Below are positions 12,001-23,366 of a DNA stretch of 64,000 nt, piece by piece. The notes under the pieces are model-generated. The model ran no database searches. It was not told the origin of the DNA and was given only the letters and a program-made list of their open reading frames with translations. The DNA comes from Blepharisma stoltei. Taxonomy: Eukaryota > Ciliophora > Heterotrichea > Heterotrichida > Blepharismidae. Within the stretch, counting starts at the first letter, position 1. Every line of letters begins with the position of its first letter. Position numbers and translations under genes: made by a program. The stretch covers positions 377,001-441,000 of the forward strand of contig CAJZBQ010000041.1 in NCBI GenBank assembly GCA_914767885.1, read 5' to 3'.

Positions 12001-12966
12001 ATCCTATAGCAGATTGTCATCTTACAGACCAGCACTCATCAAGATCGCAAATATTTGTAGATTACATATGATTGAAACTTTCTCTAAAATTTTTAAAGCC
12101 TCAAAAAAATTGATCATGCTATCAGATTTACTTAAAAAACATATTAACATGTCTCTTAAAAACGCTTTTACAGTTTTGTCCCAAAACTGCAGGCAAAAAC
12201 TAAATTCTCGATACCAGACCTTTGAAACTCCAGATATTTCAATCTTCCAAGAAAGTGATATGGTTTTAATTCAATCAATAGAAAGTATTGGTGACTTAAC
12301 TACCTCTGTAGCCAGCGCATATAAAAAACTGTCTACGTTGCAGACATCAAATGATTTAACAATTGAAACCAAGCCAGATTTCAATATTTCCTTACAATCA
12401 TCAGACTCAAAATCTAAAAATCTTGAGTTATTCACATATCCTTCTGTCAGTGTATACTTATAATAAAGACCATAGTAGTCTATTCAATTAGTTTTGTTCT
12501 TGCTTTCTATAAAAATAGTTTTTTATTTCTATTCGCAAATTACTTATTTTCTTCATTTATATTACTTCAAACCCCCAGAGAAAAGCGGCAAACTTCCTCA
12601 GGTATTCAAACTTCGATAGTCTTAGAAAAAGAGCTCACATACCAGCAAAAAATTATCCGAAACATAATGGCCAAAGCAGGGTATTTACAAGAAAAATCCA
12701 AAAGCTCTCCGAAAAGGCCACCATGGATCCCACCTAATAAAACAGTAGAATTATCAAATGCAAAAAATTCAAATAATTCACAGCAAAAAAGAGCAGATTA
12801 TGATAACCATTTAAAAGAAAGAATAAAAATAATCCAGCAGCGAAAAAACCCAGAAAACCTTTACTCTTGTGCAGAAATAAAACAAAAACGAGAAGTTTGT
12901 GCAAGGAGAATAAAGTCTTATCCTGATAAAACTGCTTTACATTTGATTTCTAAGCATAATAGTTAA
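9037..12966 (+). CDS. RCC1-repeat protein with long helical tail
   Basis: RCC1-type beta-propeller protein, possibly a Ran-GEF relative or a cytoskeletal or ciliary scaffold. N-terminal blades show the repeat pattern: YSWGYDQDQTGLLGIPDV, ISIGTSHAAAINQEGQLITW, ICTDGCYVYIFG. Residues about 430 onward form a charged helical tail with IQ-like stretches (AFKKIKEYTIMKIIHKRTL, IRTGLNVWKEK-type repeats). The TGA at 9178-9180 (QNWGFLL) is Trp. Four inserts break it: 9799-10045, 10288-10404, the MITE at 11193-11546, and 12455-12540. Removing all four leaves exactly 1041 codons. The MITE junction (KTFRNFIGHK) and the last junction are the firmest; the first two are best fits. Without the last removal the protein would end at SVSVYL. 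Confidence 0.72.
9799..10045. mobile_element. diverged MITE-type IES in RCC1 gene
   Basis: The left end (TTACTCCCATTCTGTGAG, then TTTTTTGGGCGAAAACTCACC and a second GAGCAAGCAAAA) is a decayed version of the MITE tandem end; the right end has GGTGGGAGTAA. Its flanks do not match as well as in young copies (TTA against TAA), and joining there leaves a stop. The TA at 10046 instead gives an open frame (GQSYYNKILTTVPDLERH). Confidence 0.5.
10288..10404. other. candidate TA-bounded IES, 117 bp
   Basis: Contains the only in-frame TAA (10322-10324) between two stretches of RCC1-like coding. TA occurs at 10288 and 10405; removal keeps the frame and joins FEWKY to RKIRLSSSF. Alternative TA pairs exist. 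Confidence 0.4.
11193..11546 (+). mobile_element. pogo-type MITE, 354 bp, flanked by TTA
   Basis: TTA at 11190-11192 and 11547-11549. The left end is a palindrome made of CTTCCGTGAGTGAACAAAA and its inverse; the right end has two copies of the inverse motif in tandem about 50 bp apart. The AT-rich centre holds the family-wide block TTTCATTATACTAATTATCA. Excision with one TTA restores the RCC1 gene frame (119 codons removed). Confidence 0.9.
12455..12540. other. TA-bounded IES, 86 bp
   Basis: Flanked by the 6-bp repeat TACTTA (12455-12460 and 12541-12546). Removal eliminates the TAA after SVSVYL and extends the RCC1 gene in frame through QTPREKRQTSSGIQ to TAA 12964-12966. Confidence 0.6.
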
Positions 12967-13100
12967 CTCCATTTAATTAATACTAAATTGACTAATAAGT
13001 TTACAAAGAATTGCGAAGATAAATTACTTAATTGTTGACATGAGGACTGACAATTTATTGGGCTTTTTAGCTAGTTTATCTTATTATAATAAAATTCTTT

Positions 13101-13409
13101 TTAAACCATAATCTCTTCAATTTCTTGCAAAAGCGCCTCAGATGTAACTTTAACTCTTATTCGTGTGGAACCATAATACCCTAATAATGTAAGTGCGCAT
13201 CATAATTTTGAGGCATCTTCATTTGGAGTTTCTATAGCCACTTGATGATTTTCAGCATCAATATCAAGCAGTCTGTATTGGATCTGGCTTCCTCCAACTT
13301 GCCCATATAAAGAAATAACAGCAAAGTTCAATATATTAGCCAAAAAAGACTCACTGATATCATCAATGTCATGCTCAAATTTAACTTGGAAAGTGATTTT
13401 GGTTGTCAT
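13101..13409 (-). CDS. RNase P/MRP subunit, Rpp14/Pop5 family
   Basis: Protein component of the RNase P and RNase MRP ribonucleoproteins that process tRNA and rRNA precursors. 102 residues from ATG 13409. The block LYGQVGGSQIQYRLLDIDAE then KLWCALTLLGYYGSTRIRVK follows animal Rpp14 (FGEVGAALPVDLL then KLWSSLTLLGSY) closely; the Trp of KLW is the TGA at 13198-13200, good evidence for the code. No insert interrupts it. It abuts the next gene upstream with about 12 bp between. Rpp14 fits better than Pop5 by eye. Confidence 0.75.
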
Positions 13410-13421
13410 TTACTTAATTTA

Positions 13422-14120
13422 TTAATATTTTTCAAAAGAACTATTTGCTCTTTTATGATTCAGAGTACTGAAATAAGGTGACCTAATAAATGCTCGTTTT
13501 GGAAAATTCGGCTTTGTTCTTGGCCTTTCTGGTGACTGTGGAGTCTTTGTTCTGGTTTCGTCTGTAAGAGTAAAATCAACTGATTTTCTCAAAAACCATG
13601 GAGATTTCTCTCCTGCTTCAATGGCACTTGCAGGCCGTAGAGGACGATTTGGGAGCACTTGTGAAGCGTCAATCCTAGGGGTGATATCATTTATACTATT
13701 TTTATTATTTATTTTGAAGAATTTTTCAATTAATACTACGATATTGACATTTATTTCAGTTAATTTAATAGGGAATATGCTTGCTCTTTTAGATTTCAAG
13801 ACAAATGATGGCTCAAAAACTATTTGATCGCCAAGGTAATAATACCCGTTATTTGAGAGATCCTTTTCTGCATGATTTTTCTTATAAATTGGGCCTTTTT
13901 TGGTGATATCTTGCTTAAGCTCGTAGGAGCCAGGACCAACTCGATACCCAGTTCTTTTGGCGTTAATTTCATATTGAGGGAATCTTGATGCTTTGGAAAA
14001 ATTTGGCCTTAATCGACTTGGAGATGCAAAAAGAGTATTTCCTGTAATTGTAACCCCAACATCATAATATTCAGGAGTTTTTTCTTTAGGACTACGAAAT
14101 TTGAGATCAGTTGGCCTCAT
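13422..14120 (-). CDS. SHIPPO/ODF3-like repeat protein
   Basis: 232 residues, basic, Pro-rich. Residues about 56-70 contain RVGPGSYELKQDITKKGP, the Pro-Gly-Pro-Gly-Ser-Tyr type repeat of SHIPPO (ODF3/CIMAP) proteins, which lie on axonemal or cortical microtubules. The C-terminal third has SP/TP sites. A hydrophobic AT-rich stretch (about residues 117-140, DNA 13700-13770) is unlike the rest and in frame; it may be an unexcised short IES. One clear repeat only, so assignment is moderate. Confidence 0.55.
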   Translation of the reverse strand: MRPTDLKFRSPKEKTPEYYDVGVTITGNTLFASPSRLRPNFSKASRFPQYEINAKRTGYRVGPGSYELKQDITKKGPIYKKNHAEKDLSNNGYYYLGDQIVFEPSFVLKSKRASIFPIKLTEINVNIVVLIEKFFKINNKNSINDITPRIDASQVLPNRPLRPASAIEAGEKSPWFLRKSVDFTLTDETRTKTPQSPERPRTKPNFPKRAFIRSPYFSTLNHKRANSSFEKY

Positions 14121-14574
14121 TTTTGCTATGTCTCTAAATAATAAAATAAAGATTGGGAAGCTATATTATGCGTTTCCTTTTAAATATATTGGTAAATCCT
14201 ACCAATTTGACTTTGGTAAGACAATTTTTTGAGTTTTATAAAACCCTAATTCTTTAGCAGTTTTGACGATTGAAATATTTTTGACTTTCAAAGTCTAATT
14301 TAAATTGATTTACAAGTATACTTTATTATAATTTACGATTATCGCGTCTTAGGCGCCTTTATTTTTAAATCTCATACCTATTTTAGCATAATTCTTGACT
14401 GCAGCATCAATTAATCTATTTGACTCTTCTTCATTTTAACTCGAATTAATGCCATCATGGCATGCTCTAATCTAAAAATCTCAATCTCAAAATCTCATTT
14501 TAACTCGTTTTTTGATTTCATATCTTTTTGAAGGAATTATACTTAATCCACCCTTATGGCTTTCTATAGAGTCA

Positions 14575-15081
14575 TCATCATCATATTATTTAGAGGTCGT
14601 AAGACCATTTTATGGCGGAGCCAAAGCTCACCGCGCTAGGCTATATGGCCTTAATTACCCATCGCTAGCGACGACGAGGTAGTAGTTTATCTCCTCATCT
14701 CACGCCCGTTGTCTTAGCCAGAACACCCGTCTTCGATGCGATTACACCCAATTAACTCGCGTCTCCTCCATCGGAGTCCGATGAGCTGCGGACTTGCTTC
14801 CATCTTGCCTTAGACGATCCACCTCTCTGCCAACTCTGAATTGCGCAGAGACTCGTGCAGCCTACACTGCCCAGTCTTCGTCCCGCACACGCCTTGATGC
14901 CGGTCTATCTCGCCAGCCATCCTATCCCAGGAGCCCTGAGTCCGTTGACCCGATGGTAGGGCCCGGCTTGAGGAAAAGCTCAAGGTCGGCTGAGCCAAAA
15001 AACCTCACCTGGGGAGAAATAACTAACTTAATTTAAGCATGCTCTAGGTCGGTCGAGCATGCTTCCTTTGACATTTATTTC
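14575..15081. mobile_element. GC-rich retroposon-like insert in intergenic DNA
   Basis: A 507-bp insert between perfect 18-bp copies of TGGCTTTCTATAGAGTCA (14557-14574 and 15082-15099). About 50% GC against about 27% around it. Contains hairpins, for example GGCTTGAG/CTCAAG near 14965 and AGCATGCTC/GAGCATGCT near 15038-15064. The left end has a TCATCATCATATTA stretch that may be the complement of its tail. Open frames in it (14794-15036) look like chance products of GC-rich DNA. Flanks 14121-14556 and 15100-15463 hold nothing I can name. Confidence 0.8.
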
Positions 15082-15463
15082 TGGCTTTCTATAGAGTCAA
15101 TTTCTTAATTTATAATCCAATTTTTATCTCTTTTAATTATTTTTGGTTGTCCAAATATATTTGAAACTTCATCCAAAAGCGCATTGGAATCTCATTCCCT
15201 AATTAGCTATGACAGAAAAGGGTGAAAGTGTAAAAATTACTTTAACATCAAGTTCGATGACCAATTATATCAAGTAAAGCTTCGGAGCTATAAGTGATAA
15301 AGGCAAGAAATTAAAAACAATGGATAAAGCCAGATAAAATAAAATTTAAGGTAAATGTATAGCGGTCTTGAAATTTGAAAAATTATGGCATACTATTAAG
15401 CTTTATAAAATTAAAAAGAACCATGTCCTTAATTGATGCAACTTTTTTACTTTTAATTAATTC

Positions 15464-17037
15464 CTACAAGTTAAATATTCTTTTAAATTCATTTAATACA
15501 AATTCATGCTGGCTTACGTGTTGAAATGATAAGCTTGCGCACATGATTGCATTGGTAAGATCTTGAAGTCTAGAAAGATCTGGCTTCTCTTCTGGAGAGA
15601 ATGATAAAAGCAAGTAATTTATCAGGTTTTCTAGCATTGGATCAATTTCTGTGTAAGACTCGTCTGTGAAAGGAATTTGCATTAAATCGCCAAATTTTAA
15701 GCATTCTTGTAATGGAAAATTCCTAAAAATATTGTACATCTTTAGAACTATTGAAATTTTCTCACTAATCCCGATGATGAAGGGATTAATTTTGTTTTTC
15801 AAATTTTATAAATTTTTATAACAAAATTTTGGTTTTTTCGAAATTTTTAAGTAAAATTGAGGCTTTAGAATTCAAGCTGCTTAAAAATTCAACAAAATTA
15901 ATGAAAAATTACATTATAATGATTATCACTATATATTAAAATCTTTTATAAATTTATTTTGCATATCAGAGTAAGAGGTCCTCTTAACGTCTCATGGATA
16001 AGTCTATCTCTTATTCTTATTAAGCATTGTATCAGAAAAGAAATCGAAAATTCATAGCTATAAATTTTTCTCGAGTTTTGTATAGAATATGGAGAGTTGC
16101 ATTTAGGAACTAAACAGACAAAGTTGACATTGGAAAATCTTTTTATTTCTTTATAAACCATCTCGAGTGATTTTGGTGAATGATTTTTATCTAGGAAAAT
16201 TACATGATTGTGTACATTTTTGTAAATTTCATCTTTTAGTCTTTTAAACAAAAGAGTCCTGGTATTTTTGTTATTATAATCAAAATTATAATCAAATTCA
16301 GTGTTCGTCTGCTTGTTGATACTTTCAGCTCTTATTGTGTCAGGAGATATAACGGTTAAGGTAAAACTTATACTATGCAAAACTTCTTGAAGGACAGGGA
16401 TCAAGCTTGATTTTCCCATACCTGGAATCCCTAATGGCATAATCAGATAGCATCCTTTTCTAGGATTATTTATAGTTTGGGGATTTTTCATTAAAAATTT
16501 AGATAAAATTAATTGTCCAATTTCCTGTGGCTTTAAGTAGTCTGCAGCAATCACATTATTTGGGTATTTTGAATTTAAAAGTGCTATATCTTCTCTTCAG
16601 CATGATATAAGTTGTACCAGTTTTGAGCGAATATCCTCGCATTTCATATAAGGCAACGCATAAGAAGGAACTTCATTTGATTTAACTGAGACAAAATTTC
16701 TAATGCTTTCTTCTGACTTATTTACCCCTTCATCATTAATACCACAATACACCATTAAGCACTTTAAATTCAGATCTTGAGGAATTCTAACTCTATGAGA
16801 AATTAAGCAAAGCCTTAACCCTTCGGTTATAGACATCCTTGGATTTCATGAATAGGTTATTTCAGTCGGATGAATGATTGAAGCTATAGTTTCAATGTCT
16901 TCATTTGAAAATCATTGAGGAGGATAAACAATTACAACGATAAGTGGCAGTTCAAGTTTGTTTATAACACAATCAATATTTTTTGATTCTTCCATAGATA
17001 TGCTATCCTTTCCTTCTTCATTAGTATGATTATTCAT
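15464..17037 (-). CDS. P-loop kinase-like protein
   Basis: 462 residues after removing a 185-bp insert. GIPGMGKSSL (about residue 195) is a Walker A loop, followed by VISPDTIRAE and, further on, VIFLDKNHSP, a spacing seen in small ATP/GTP-dependent kinases of the polynucleotide kinase or RNA-ligase-associated type. Function is inferred only to that level. Several TGA codons are Trp (PPQWFSNED, YSWNPRM, ISCWRED). The frame is open about 85 bp upstream of the chosen ATG up to the neighbouring gene's stop, without another in-frame ATG, so the N-terminus could be longer if a small insert hides there. Confidence 0.6.
15790..15971. mobile_element. diverged MITE-type IES flanked by TAA
   Basis: TAA at 15787-15789 and 15972-15974. 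The centre keeps the family block ATTATAATGATTATCACTATATAT, but the CTCC/GGAG termini are lost. Removing 185 bp joins HETLRGPL to NPFIIGISEK in frame in the P-loop gene. Confidence 0.75.
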
Positions 17038-17123
17038 TATTGCGAAAATGGTATGGCCATATGGTTTATTATTAAAACTGGTATATAAGATTATAAATTC
17101 TTTAATTTGAGGGAATAAATATA

Positions 17124-19385
17124 TTAAACATAAGCATTTTCTAATTTTTGATGTCTTCTAAAAGCAGCTGTCTGAGGTCTATTAGATTTATTAAACCTGT
17201 TTATTGAGCTCTTCACTGAATTTACGATCCTTTCACTGCTTAGTATCATTGGGCTTGATGAAGACTTTACAAATAAAACGTCTTGCATATAGTCATTTTC
17301 GATCTTTTTCCTCAATGTAGATTGTGCAAGCCTTGAATCGAATGCACTTTCCTCAAATTTTTCAATGATTTTTTCTTTGGATATCCCTTTTTCAATATCA
17401 ATTGCTTTAATTTCATCATGAATTCTGTCCATGATTGACTCAATTTCATCGTTAGCGACCTTAAAGCTAGTTCCTTTCTTAGGCTGAACTATACTTTCAT
17501 CGATTCTTACAGAATTATCTTTGGATGCTTGATTGCTAGTAATAACTGGGGGCTTAAAGAACAGTCTTTGAGCTGGGACCGCACTTGTATTATTACTATT
17601 CAGCATTTTCAATAAATTTTTATAGACTTTTGTCTTCATTTTCGATTTCATTTTAATTTCCTGCCTTTTGATGTTTTCCTCGTCTGCTGCTTTTAGCCTC
17701 GCTATTCTGTGCACAATTACATCAGTATTCCCTTGTGGAGGGATCATGTGCCGAAAATGCTTTCTAAGCCTTAGATCTGAAATTTTTCGCTTGTCTTCTT
17801 TTTCTTTTTCTCACAAATTCATAGCCCCGCTGGTAGATAGTGGCCTCATATGTTTGACATCTGAGCCAATATTTAGAGTTTTGCTTATTTTTGTATAGAA
17901 ATACTGGTCTGCACTTACAAATCGGTTAGTAGGGTCTTCTGTTAGTCGTTTTTGCAGCCTTTTAAGCTCTTCTGGGGAATAATATCGTTCTGGCTTTTGC
18001 TCTTTTGGGACTGCAGATAGATTTAGGCTTGGCAGAGAAATGTGGGTATTGAGCTTGTCTTGTTCGGTATTTAGCTGAGAGTCGGGCTGAATACTGGTTT
18101 TAAACTCAAAAGGCTCTTCTAAGCTTTTTTTTTGCTCTTCTAGGACTGTCATGAATTCTCTGCTTGATAGAGGTCTCATTCCTTTCATTCTTTGTGAGTC
18201 TGGTCTAATGATCTGTGACTCTGCTAAAGCTCTTTTAGCAGTTTCCAGTATATGGTTCTCATCAGATAAAAATTGAGATCCAATATTCACAGCATTTGTG
18301 TAGGCTTGAATCATAGCTTTTCTATGGCCAAGGGATTCTTCAGCAACACCAATATTGTAAAATGCTATTACATAGGTGGTAATCATAGTTTCTACCTTGT
18401 ATTTTTCTTTCGTACTTAGCATAGATAACGGTCTCCCATCTAATCTCTGCTTATTTTCTAATTGCAAAGTTGCTAGTGCCTGCTCTGCATGGCCTATTGC
18501 TTCTTTATAGCGGCGTAGTTCTGAATATAGAGCACTTATGTTGAGTTTGGTTTTCGCGATAAATTGTAATGAATCAGGTTGGTTTGCATGAAACTCTTCA
18601 ATTATTTTAAGCCCTCTCATAAGATAATTCAAAGCCATGTGATAGTTTTTCATTGCTTGATGATATGTGCCTCAATTGTTAAAAGTCAAAAGAACTAACT
18701 CCCCCCCTCCGTGAGTGAACAAAACCATTAGAAAAATCGCTATTTTTTGCCCAAAACCCACCCTCCGTGAGCGAACAAAAATTTTTTTAATAGAAAATTT
18801 TTTTATGAAAAAAGAAATTGATATATAAGTGATAATTAGTATAATGAAATCTCGAGCTAATTCTGTTTAATTTTAAACAAATTGCGTTTTAAAACATAAA
18901 TTTAATAAATTAAATCAATATTTGCTTTCCAATTTTTGCAAATTAGGATTTTTTTTTAAGTTTCGAAAAAAAAAAATTTTCTATAAAATTTTATATATAA
19001 ATTTTTTTAAAAACAAAATTAACCCCCCTCCATGAGTGTACAAAATTTTTTTGTTCACTCACGGAGGGGGGAGTAAGCGAAATGTGCTTTCATTCATTGA
19101 AATATTTTCCTTTTTGCAAAGACCCATTCAGTTGGATAAGACTTGCTCAGCTCTACGAAGGTAAGAAACTGGGGAATCTGAAGCTGAAACTAGCTTGTTG
19201 CATAATGAAGCGATTTGTTCAGTTATATCAAGAGAGCTTGGAACTGAAAGATTTATGGCATCAGAAGAAACTCGTTCAATTGCATCTAGGGCTTCTTGGA
19301 GCTTGCCTTTGTGCTCCAGGCGCTTGCTTTCTTTAAGAGCGCCGCTCGCTATTTCTTCTGTAGGATGATCTACTTGAAGTAACAT
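17124..19385 (-). CDS. tetratricopeptide (TPR) protein
   Basis: 627 residues from ATG 19385 after removing the MITE at 18699-19073. The TPR region (about residues 100-270) includes LTFNNWGTYHQAMKNYHMAL and ISALYSELRRYKEAIGHAEQ, so helical repeats that bind protein partners. The second TPR is created only after MITE removal, strong support for excision. The C-terminal half is basic and Ser-rich, with repeats of MRPLSS/MRPLST (two places) and Trp from TGA at 17811-17813. Similar TPR proteins are common in cilia; no firm function. Confidence 0.78.
18699..19073 (-). mobile_element. pogo-type MITE, 375 bp, flanked by TAA
   Basis: TAA 18696-18698 and 19074-19076. Tandem end at left (two CTCCGTGAGYGAACAAAA copies), hairpin end at right, so reversed relative to 11193. 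Excision restores the TPR frame (126 codons removed). Confidence 0.92.
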
Positions 19386-19479
19386 AAAATTTCTTTTAAA
19401 GGATTATTTAAGTAGTCTTATAAAACTGATGAAATAAAATGATTTACATAATTTTCAGAATAGTCTTCGATCAGAGATC

Positions 19480-19999
19480 TTAACAAAACTTAAGATTATT
19501 GATAAGCTCCCTGTCGGGGCCCGAAAGCCCTTATTCCCTCCCGTAACGCTCCACTCGATTGCTCGCCAACAACCGTCTCACGGCCTTCAAAGTCTTGCTC
19601 CTACGGACATGGGCCTGCACATGCACTCCGCAGTTGGGAAGTTTGGATCACCGTGCCGTACGCCTGACGAAGGTTGCCTGTCTCGAAATTTCAAAAAATG
19701 GAATTTCTGACCGACTTTCGGCAAAAGGGAAAAACTTGTAGCCCAGAGCGAAACTCCTGGTTTCTCGCTAGGGAGTTGCCCTATAGACCTTAACAGGCTT
19801 GGCTGGGCTTCCCCTTTCCAACTCCAAGTCTCCTTTCTCCTCGAGGTAAAAACTAACTTGGAAAAAGGACTAGGGCTAGTTATCTAGCATAGCTGTCCAT
19901 TTCTTCGCTAGCAAAACCTTGCCGGATATAATTAAAATAGGGGCTCGATACTGCTTGGCCGAGAGGGCCAAGCCAAGTTGAGACACCATATTTTAATTA
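19480..19999 (-). mobile_element. retroposon-like insert, family B
   Basis: Perfect 16-bp duplication TCTTCGATCAGAGATC (19464-19479, 20000-20015). On the minus strand it starts TAATTAAAATATGGTGTC, then a strong hairpin (GGCTTGGCC..GGCCAAGC), then TATTTTAATTATA that pairs with the start. It ends with an AT-rich TTAAG-type tail. Shares long blocks with 30786-31941 and 6200-6748. Lies just upstream of the TPR gene. Confidence 0.85.
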
Positions 20000-20269
20000 T
20001 CTTCGATCAGAGATCAGCTACCTGTTCTATCATCATGATTTATTTATCTCAAATCCTTGTAAATTCCTAGATTTCAGAAATTGCTTTTCTCATTATAGCT
20101 AATTAACTAATAAATAGTAAGTAAATATACAAATTAATAAATAAATAACAGTAAGGTTTTAAGCCTTATTATTTTATCTAAATTAGGTATTTTAAATTTT
20201 GTCTTACTCATTAAAATAATGAGGAAAATAATATTTGTAAAATTCTTAAATTATATAACAATTAATAAT

Positions 20270-20674
20270 TTAATCCAAATTACTATGCCTATTACTCTGT
20301 GCAGGTGAAAAAAATCCTTGAGGTATTGAAATATGCTGATTCGATAAATTTAATTTTTGCTCAAGAATTTCTAATTTTGAATAAAAAGAGTTTTGAATTT
20401 TACCCAAAGGAATTTTAATCCTCGGCAAAGATTTTTGTTTCAACGGAATATTTTCTTTGTTACAAGCAATAAAATTGATAGGTTGGCTTGGATGCTTTAT
20501 ATGGTTTGGGATTATACGCGACTCCCTCGGATTTAATTCTTCAATTGTGTCTCTTGATGAAAAACTCAAGTTTTTTTCGAGCCTTTTCTTGTACTTTGAT
20601 AGAAGAGTTTGCTTGAAATTCATTGGCTTGCTAATTGTGGAAATTTGTCTTATATTTGAATTTTCGAATGACAT
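20270..20674 (-). CDS. hypothetical basic protein, 134 aa
   Basis: ATG to TAA, basic and Ser/Pro/Asn-rich, with no recognisable domain. A KENIP-like stretch (NKENIPLKQ) resembles a KEN destruction box, which would suit a cell-cycle protein, but three residues prove little. Clean open frame with codon use like its neighbours. Confidence 0.5.
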   Translation of the reverse strand: MSFENSNIRQISTISKPMNFKQTLLSKYKKRLEKNLSFSSRDTIEELNPRESRIIPNHIKHPSQPINFIACNKENIPLKQKSLPRIKIPLGKIQNSFYSKLEILEQKLNLSNQHISIPQGFFSPAQSNRHSNLD

Positions 20675-20784
20675 TTTTAATTGTTTAAAAAATTGTTATG
20701 CAATACTTGCGAAGATTAAGAGTAATAAAAAAGCCATAAAACATTGATGCCATTTGAATTTTAAATATAAAGACTTAGGATTAA

Positions 20785-22819
20785 TTATTCGACTAAATAT
20801 TCCCAAGGACCTTGCACAACTTCCCAGACAAGTCCAAAAACATACGTCCCAAACCCAGCTCGCTCATCACATGCAAACACATCGTTGAAAACATCATTAG
20901 AAAGTCTACAATACAGGGATTTTTGACATTTTTTATCACATTTTTTAGACTCAAATGGATATTGGCCGAGCCAGTTTGCATAGTATTTTTGAGCGACCGC
21001 CTCATCTTTAAGCACTTGGTCAGCCAAATTAGCAAAGGATGAGGGTGACATGTCAGCCATACCATACTCTTCTTTGAAGTTAAAAGCGAGCTCAAAAATT
21101 GCGCTTTCAGTGTTTTTATTGGCGCTATGAAGAGGCAATCTATATTGGTGAATATTTACTAAATGATGTGTCTTCACATCGTACTCATATATGCATCATT
21201 ATAATGATTTTTAAGAAATTCTGAAGCTTGAATATTTACTTTTTTGTAATTATAATAAATATCTCAAAAAAGATATTCTCAGTCTAATATAAAGTGCATA
21301 ATCTAAATGACGGATTTTGATACCAATAAGTTGTAAAAGAAGGAGCTGCAAAATAAACACCAGCTGGATCAGCACCAGAAACTAATGAATGAACTACAAA
21401 GAACTCATCAGCATGAGTATGGCCAAAAAGCTGTCCTCTAATTGTATTTTGGAACCTATTCACAAGGGCTCTGAAGTGCCTCGACCATATTGAGTCAATA
21501 TATTTATCTCCATGAGGAATATGCCCTATAATGATAACAGCCTCATTATTTGATTCAGCTTTATAGAGTTCATTTTTAAGCCATGCAAGCATTCCTGCAG
21601 GATCTGTATTGTTTTGGATAAGCCATCCATTCATATTATCCCCTAGCTGATTATTAAGCCCTAAAATTCTAAATCCTGTTGTTGGTTCTAAGGTCGAGTA
21701 ATAGCCATTTTTAGCAAATTGTTTAATTTCTTCATATCCAAGCCAATCCTGCCAAAGTTCAGTTAAATTTCCCAATAAAACTTGCTCATGATTTGGGTGA
21801 AAAAAATCCATAGGAAAGCAATCATGATTTCCAATAATGGGGAATACAGGGACTTTTAAATGGTCTTTGAACATTTTCGTGATTTTTCGAGTCACGTCCA
21901 TTTCTTTTTCTCTTTCATAGTCCCACACATCATGAGGGGGATTATCTCCTGTTCACACCACAAAACTTATGGGAAGATTTTTTATTTGCTCAAGAAAAGC
22001 TATTGCGGTTTGTGGAGGAGTGTCACAGCAAGCTCGAGATCCCCAGTATCCAGCCGTTCCATTTCCTGATCGACAACAAACAGGATATGAGCATTCAGCT
22101 TCTGATCCTGGCTGATAAAAATAGTCAATGTGCATGTCTGTTACTTGCAGCACAAAGAAGGTTTCAGATCCTGTTATTGGCCAAGGCTGGATTGGCGGCA
22201 TATCTTTAACTCCCCCAACCGTCAGTGAGCAAAATTATTGTAAAAATGGGAAAAATAAAAACCCTTCTAGAGCAAAAAATTTTTTAATATATAAGCTATA
22301 ATTATTATAATGAAATTCTAGCAAACTCTGTTGAAGCTCAAACAACTTGCATTTTAAAATAAATTTCACAAATTAAAGCTATTTTACTTGGGATTTTTTT
22401 TTAAATCTTGAAAATATAAAAAATTTAACTCCATAGTGAACAAGTAAAAAAATTTTTTTACTTTCTCACATAGGAAGGGGAATAAGTACTTCTTGCTCGT
22501 ATTGCGTTAAATTATCTAATAAATACTCTGGGTGCTGGCATAGTCCAATTTTGGAACAAATATGGCCAGTCTCTAAAAGTTTTGCCATAACATTTTCTGC
22601 ATATCCACGTCCATACATATCAACTAGTCCTTGACAAACTTCATGATGTTGGAATAGCGAGCAAATTTTAATAAGGAATTCTGCTCCTGAGTCCATAAAA
22701 ATTCCGTTTTTAAATGTATCTCTTGCTGCAGCCATTATAATGTGACAAGAAAGGCAAGCTGGAGATTGTTCAGCAGTAATTTGCGAGAGGAGTAAGACAA
22801 AGGGCAAAATTATTCTCAT
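20785..22819 (-). CDS. acid sphingomyelinase-like phosphodiesterase
   Basis: Secreted or lysosomal metallophosphoesterase that hydrolyses sphingomyelin or related phosphodiesters. 549 residues after removal of two inserts. A signal peptide (MRIILPFVLLLSQITA) leads a saposin-B domain (Cys pattern CLSC..C..C..C, residues about 20-100). The phosphoesterase domain has the metal motifs VTDMHIDY, WTGDN (Trp = TGA), GNHD, GHIPHG and GHTHADEF, in the order of ASM. The MITE at 22210-22482 separates saposin from catalytic domain (EVLKDMPPIQPWP after excision); the 109-bp IES at 21190-21298 sits at NPSFRL/YEYDVK. The C-terminal Cys-rich region (CDKKCQKSLYC) matches ASM. Very well supported. Confidence 0.93.
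21190..21298. other. TA-bounded IES, 109 bp, in sphingomyelinase gene
   Basis: TA at 21190-21191 and 21299-21300. Removal joins NPSFRL to YEYDVKTHHLVN, the expected ASM sequence around the end of the catalytic domain, and corrects the frame by one base. Ends are fixed by homology and frame. Confidence 0.85.
22210..22482 (-). mobile_element. pogo-type MITE, 273 bp, flanked by TAA
   Basis: TAA 22207-22209 and 22483-22485. Somewhat worn: CTCCCCCAACCGTCAGTGAGCAAAA at left and TTTTTTTACTTTCTCACATAGGAAGGGG at right. Keeps the central CTATAATTATTATAATGAAAT block. Excision restores the sphingomyelinase frame. Confidence 0.88.
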
Positions 22820-23366
22820 GATATAATTATTCAACAAATAAATGGTGGCTAGAAAGAATAGGTCAATAAAATTATTTAGTCAATTTCAATATAAAATTAT
22901 AGAAATAAGCGTTAAAAAATGTGATGCAGCAAATTTAAACGGACAAAAATCGAAACAAAAAATAATTCGCCGATTTATTTATAAAAATGGAGATTCTATT
23001 TAAATATTTGAATAAATATATAATTTTTGTATGAATGGTAAGTTATGAAAGCACATTGATCTTGCAATAATCAATTGATATATCTCAAAACGCTTTCTAT
23101 ATCGCAAGCAAATGAATTATTCAAAACATTAAAAATAAGTATAAGTTTTTTGGCTTTGTGATTATCATTAGAAATTTCTAACAGATTTTACCCAAAGAAT
23201 TTATATTAAATTATCCCAAGTTCCTCGCAGCGACAAGATATTGAATAAAAAGTAGATTCCCCTTAAAAAATGATTCTTAATCCCAAAACTTTAAATTCAT
23301 AAATTTTGAATATCCAAGAATCTTATTTTAGTTGTTTGTAAATGCTTAATTCGTTTAATAAATAAA
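22820..23366. other. intergenic between divergent genes
   Basis: AT-rich shared upstream region of the sphingomyelinase (-) and EF-hand (+) genes. No open frame, repeat or RNA signal that I can support. Confidence 0.5.

Noticed and set aside
14794..15036. Open frames in GC-rich DNA (14794-15036, 31448-31897, 40744-41080, 44856-45131, 53809-54054, 59780-60109, 60575-60772)
   Set aside because: All lie inside repeat elements, have no domain, are not shared between copies, and owe their length to low stop-codon frequency in GC-rich sequence.
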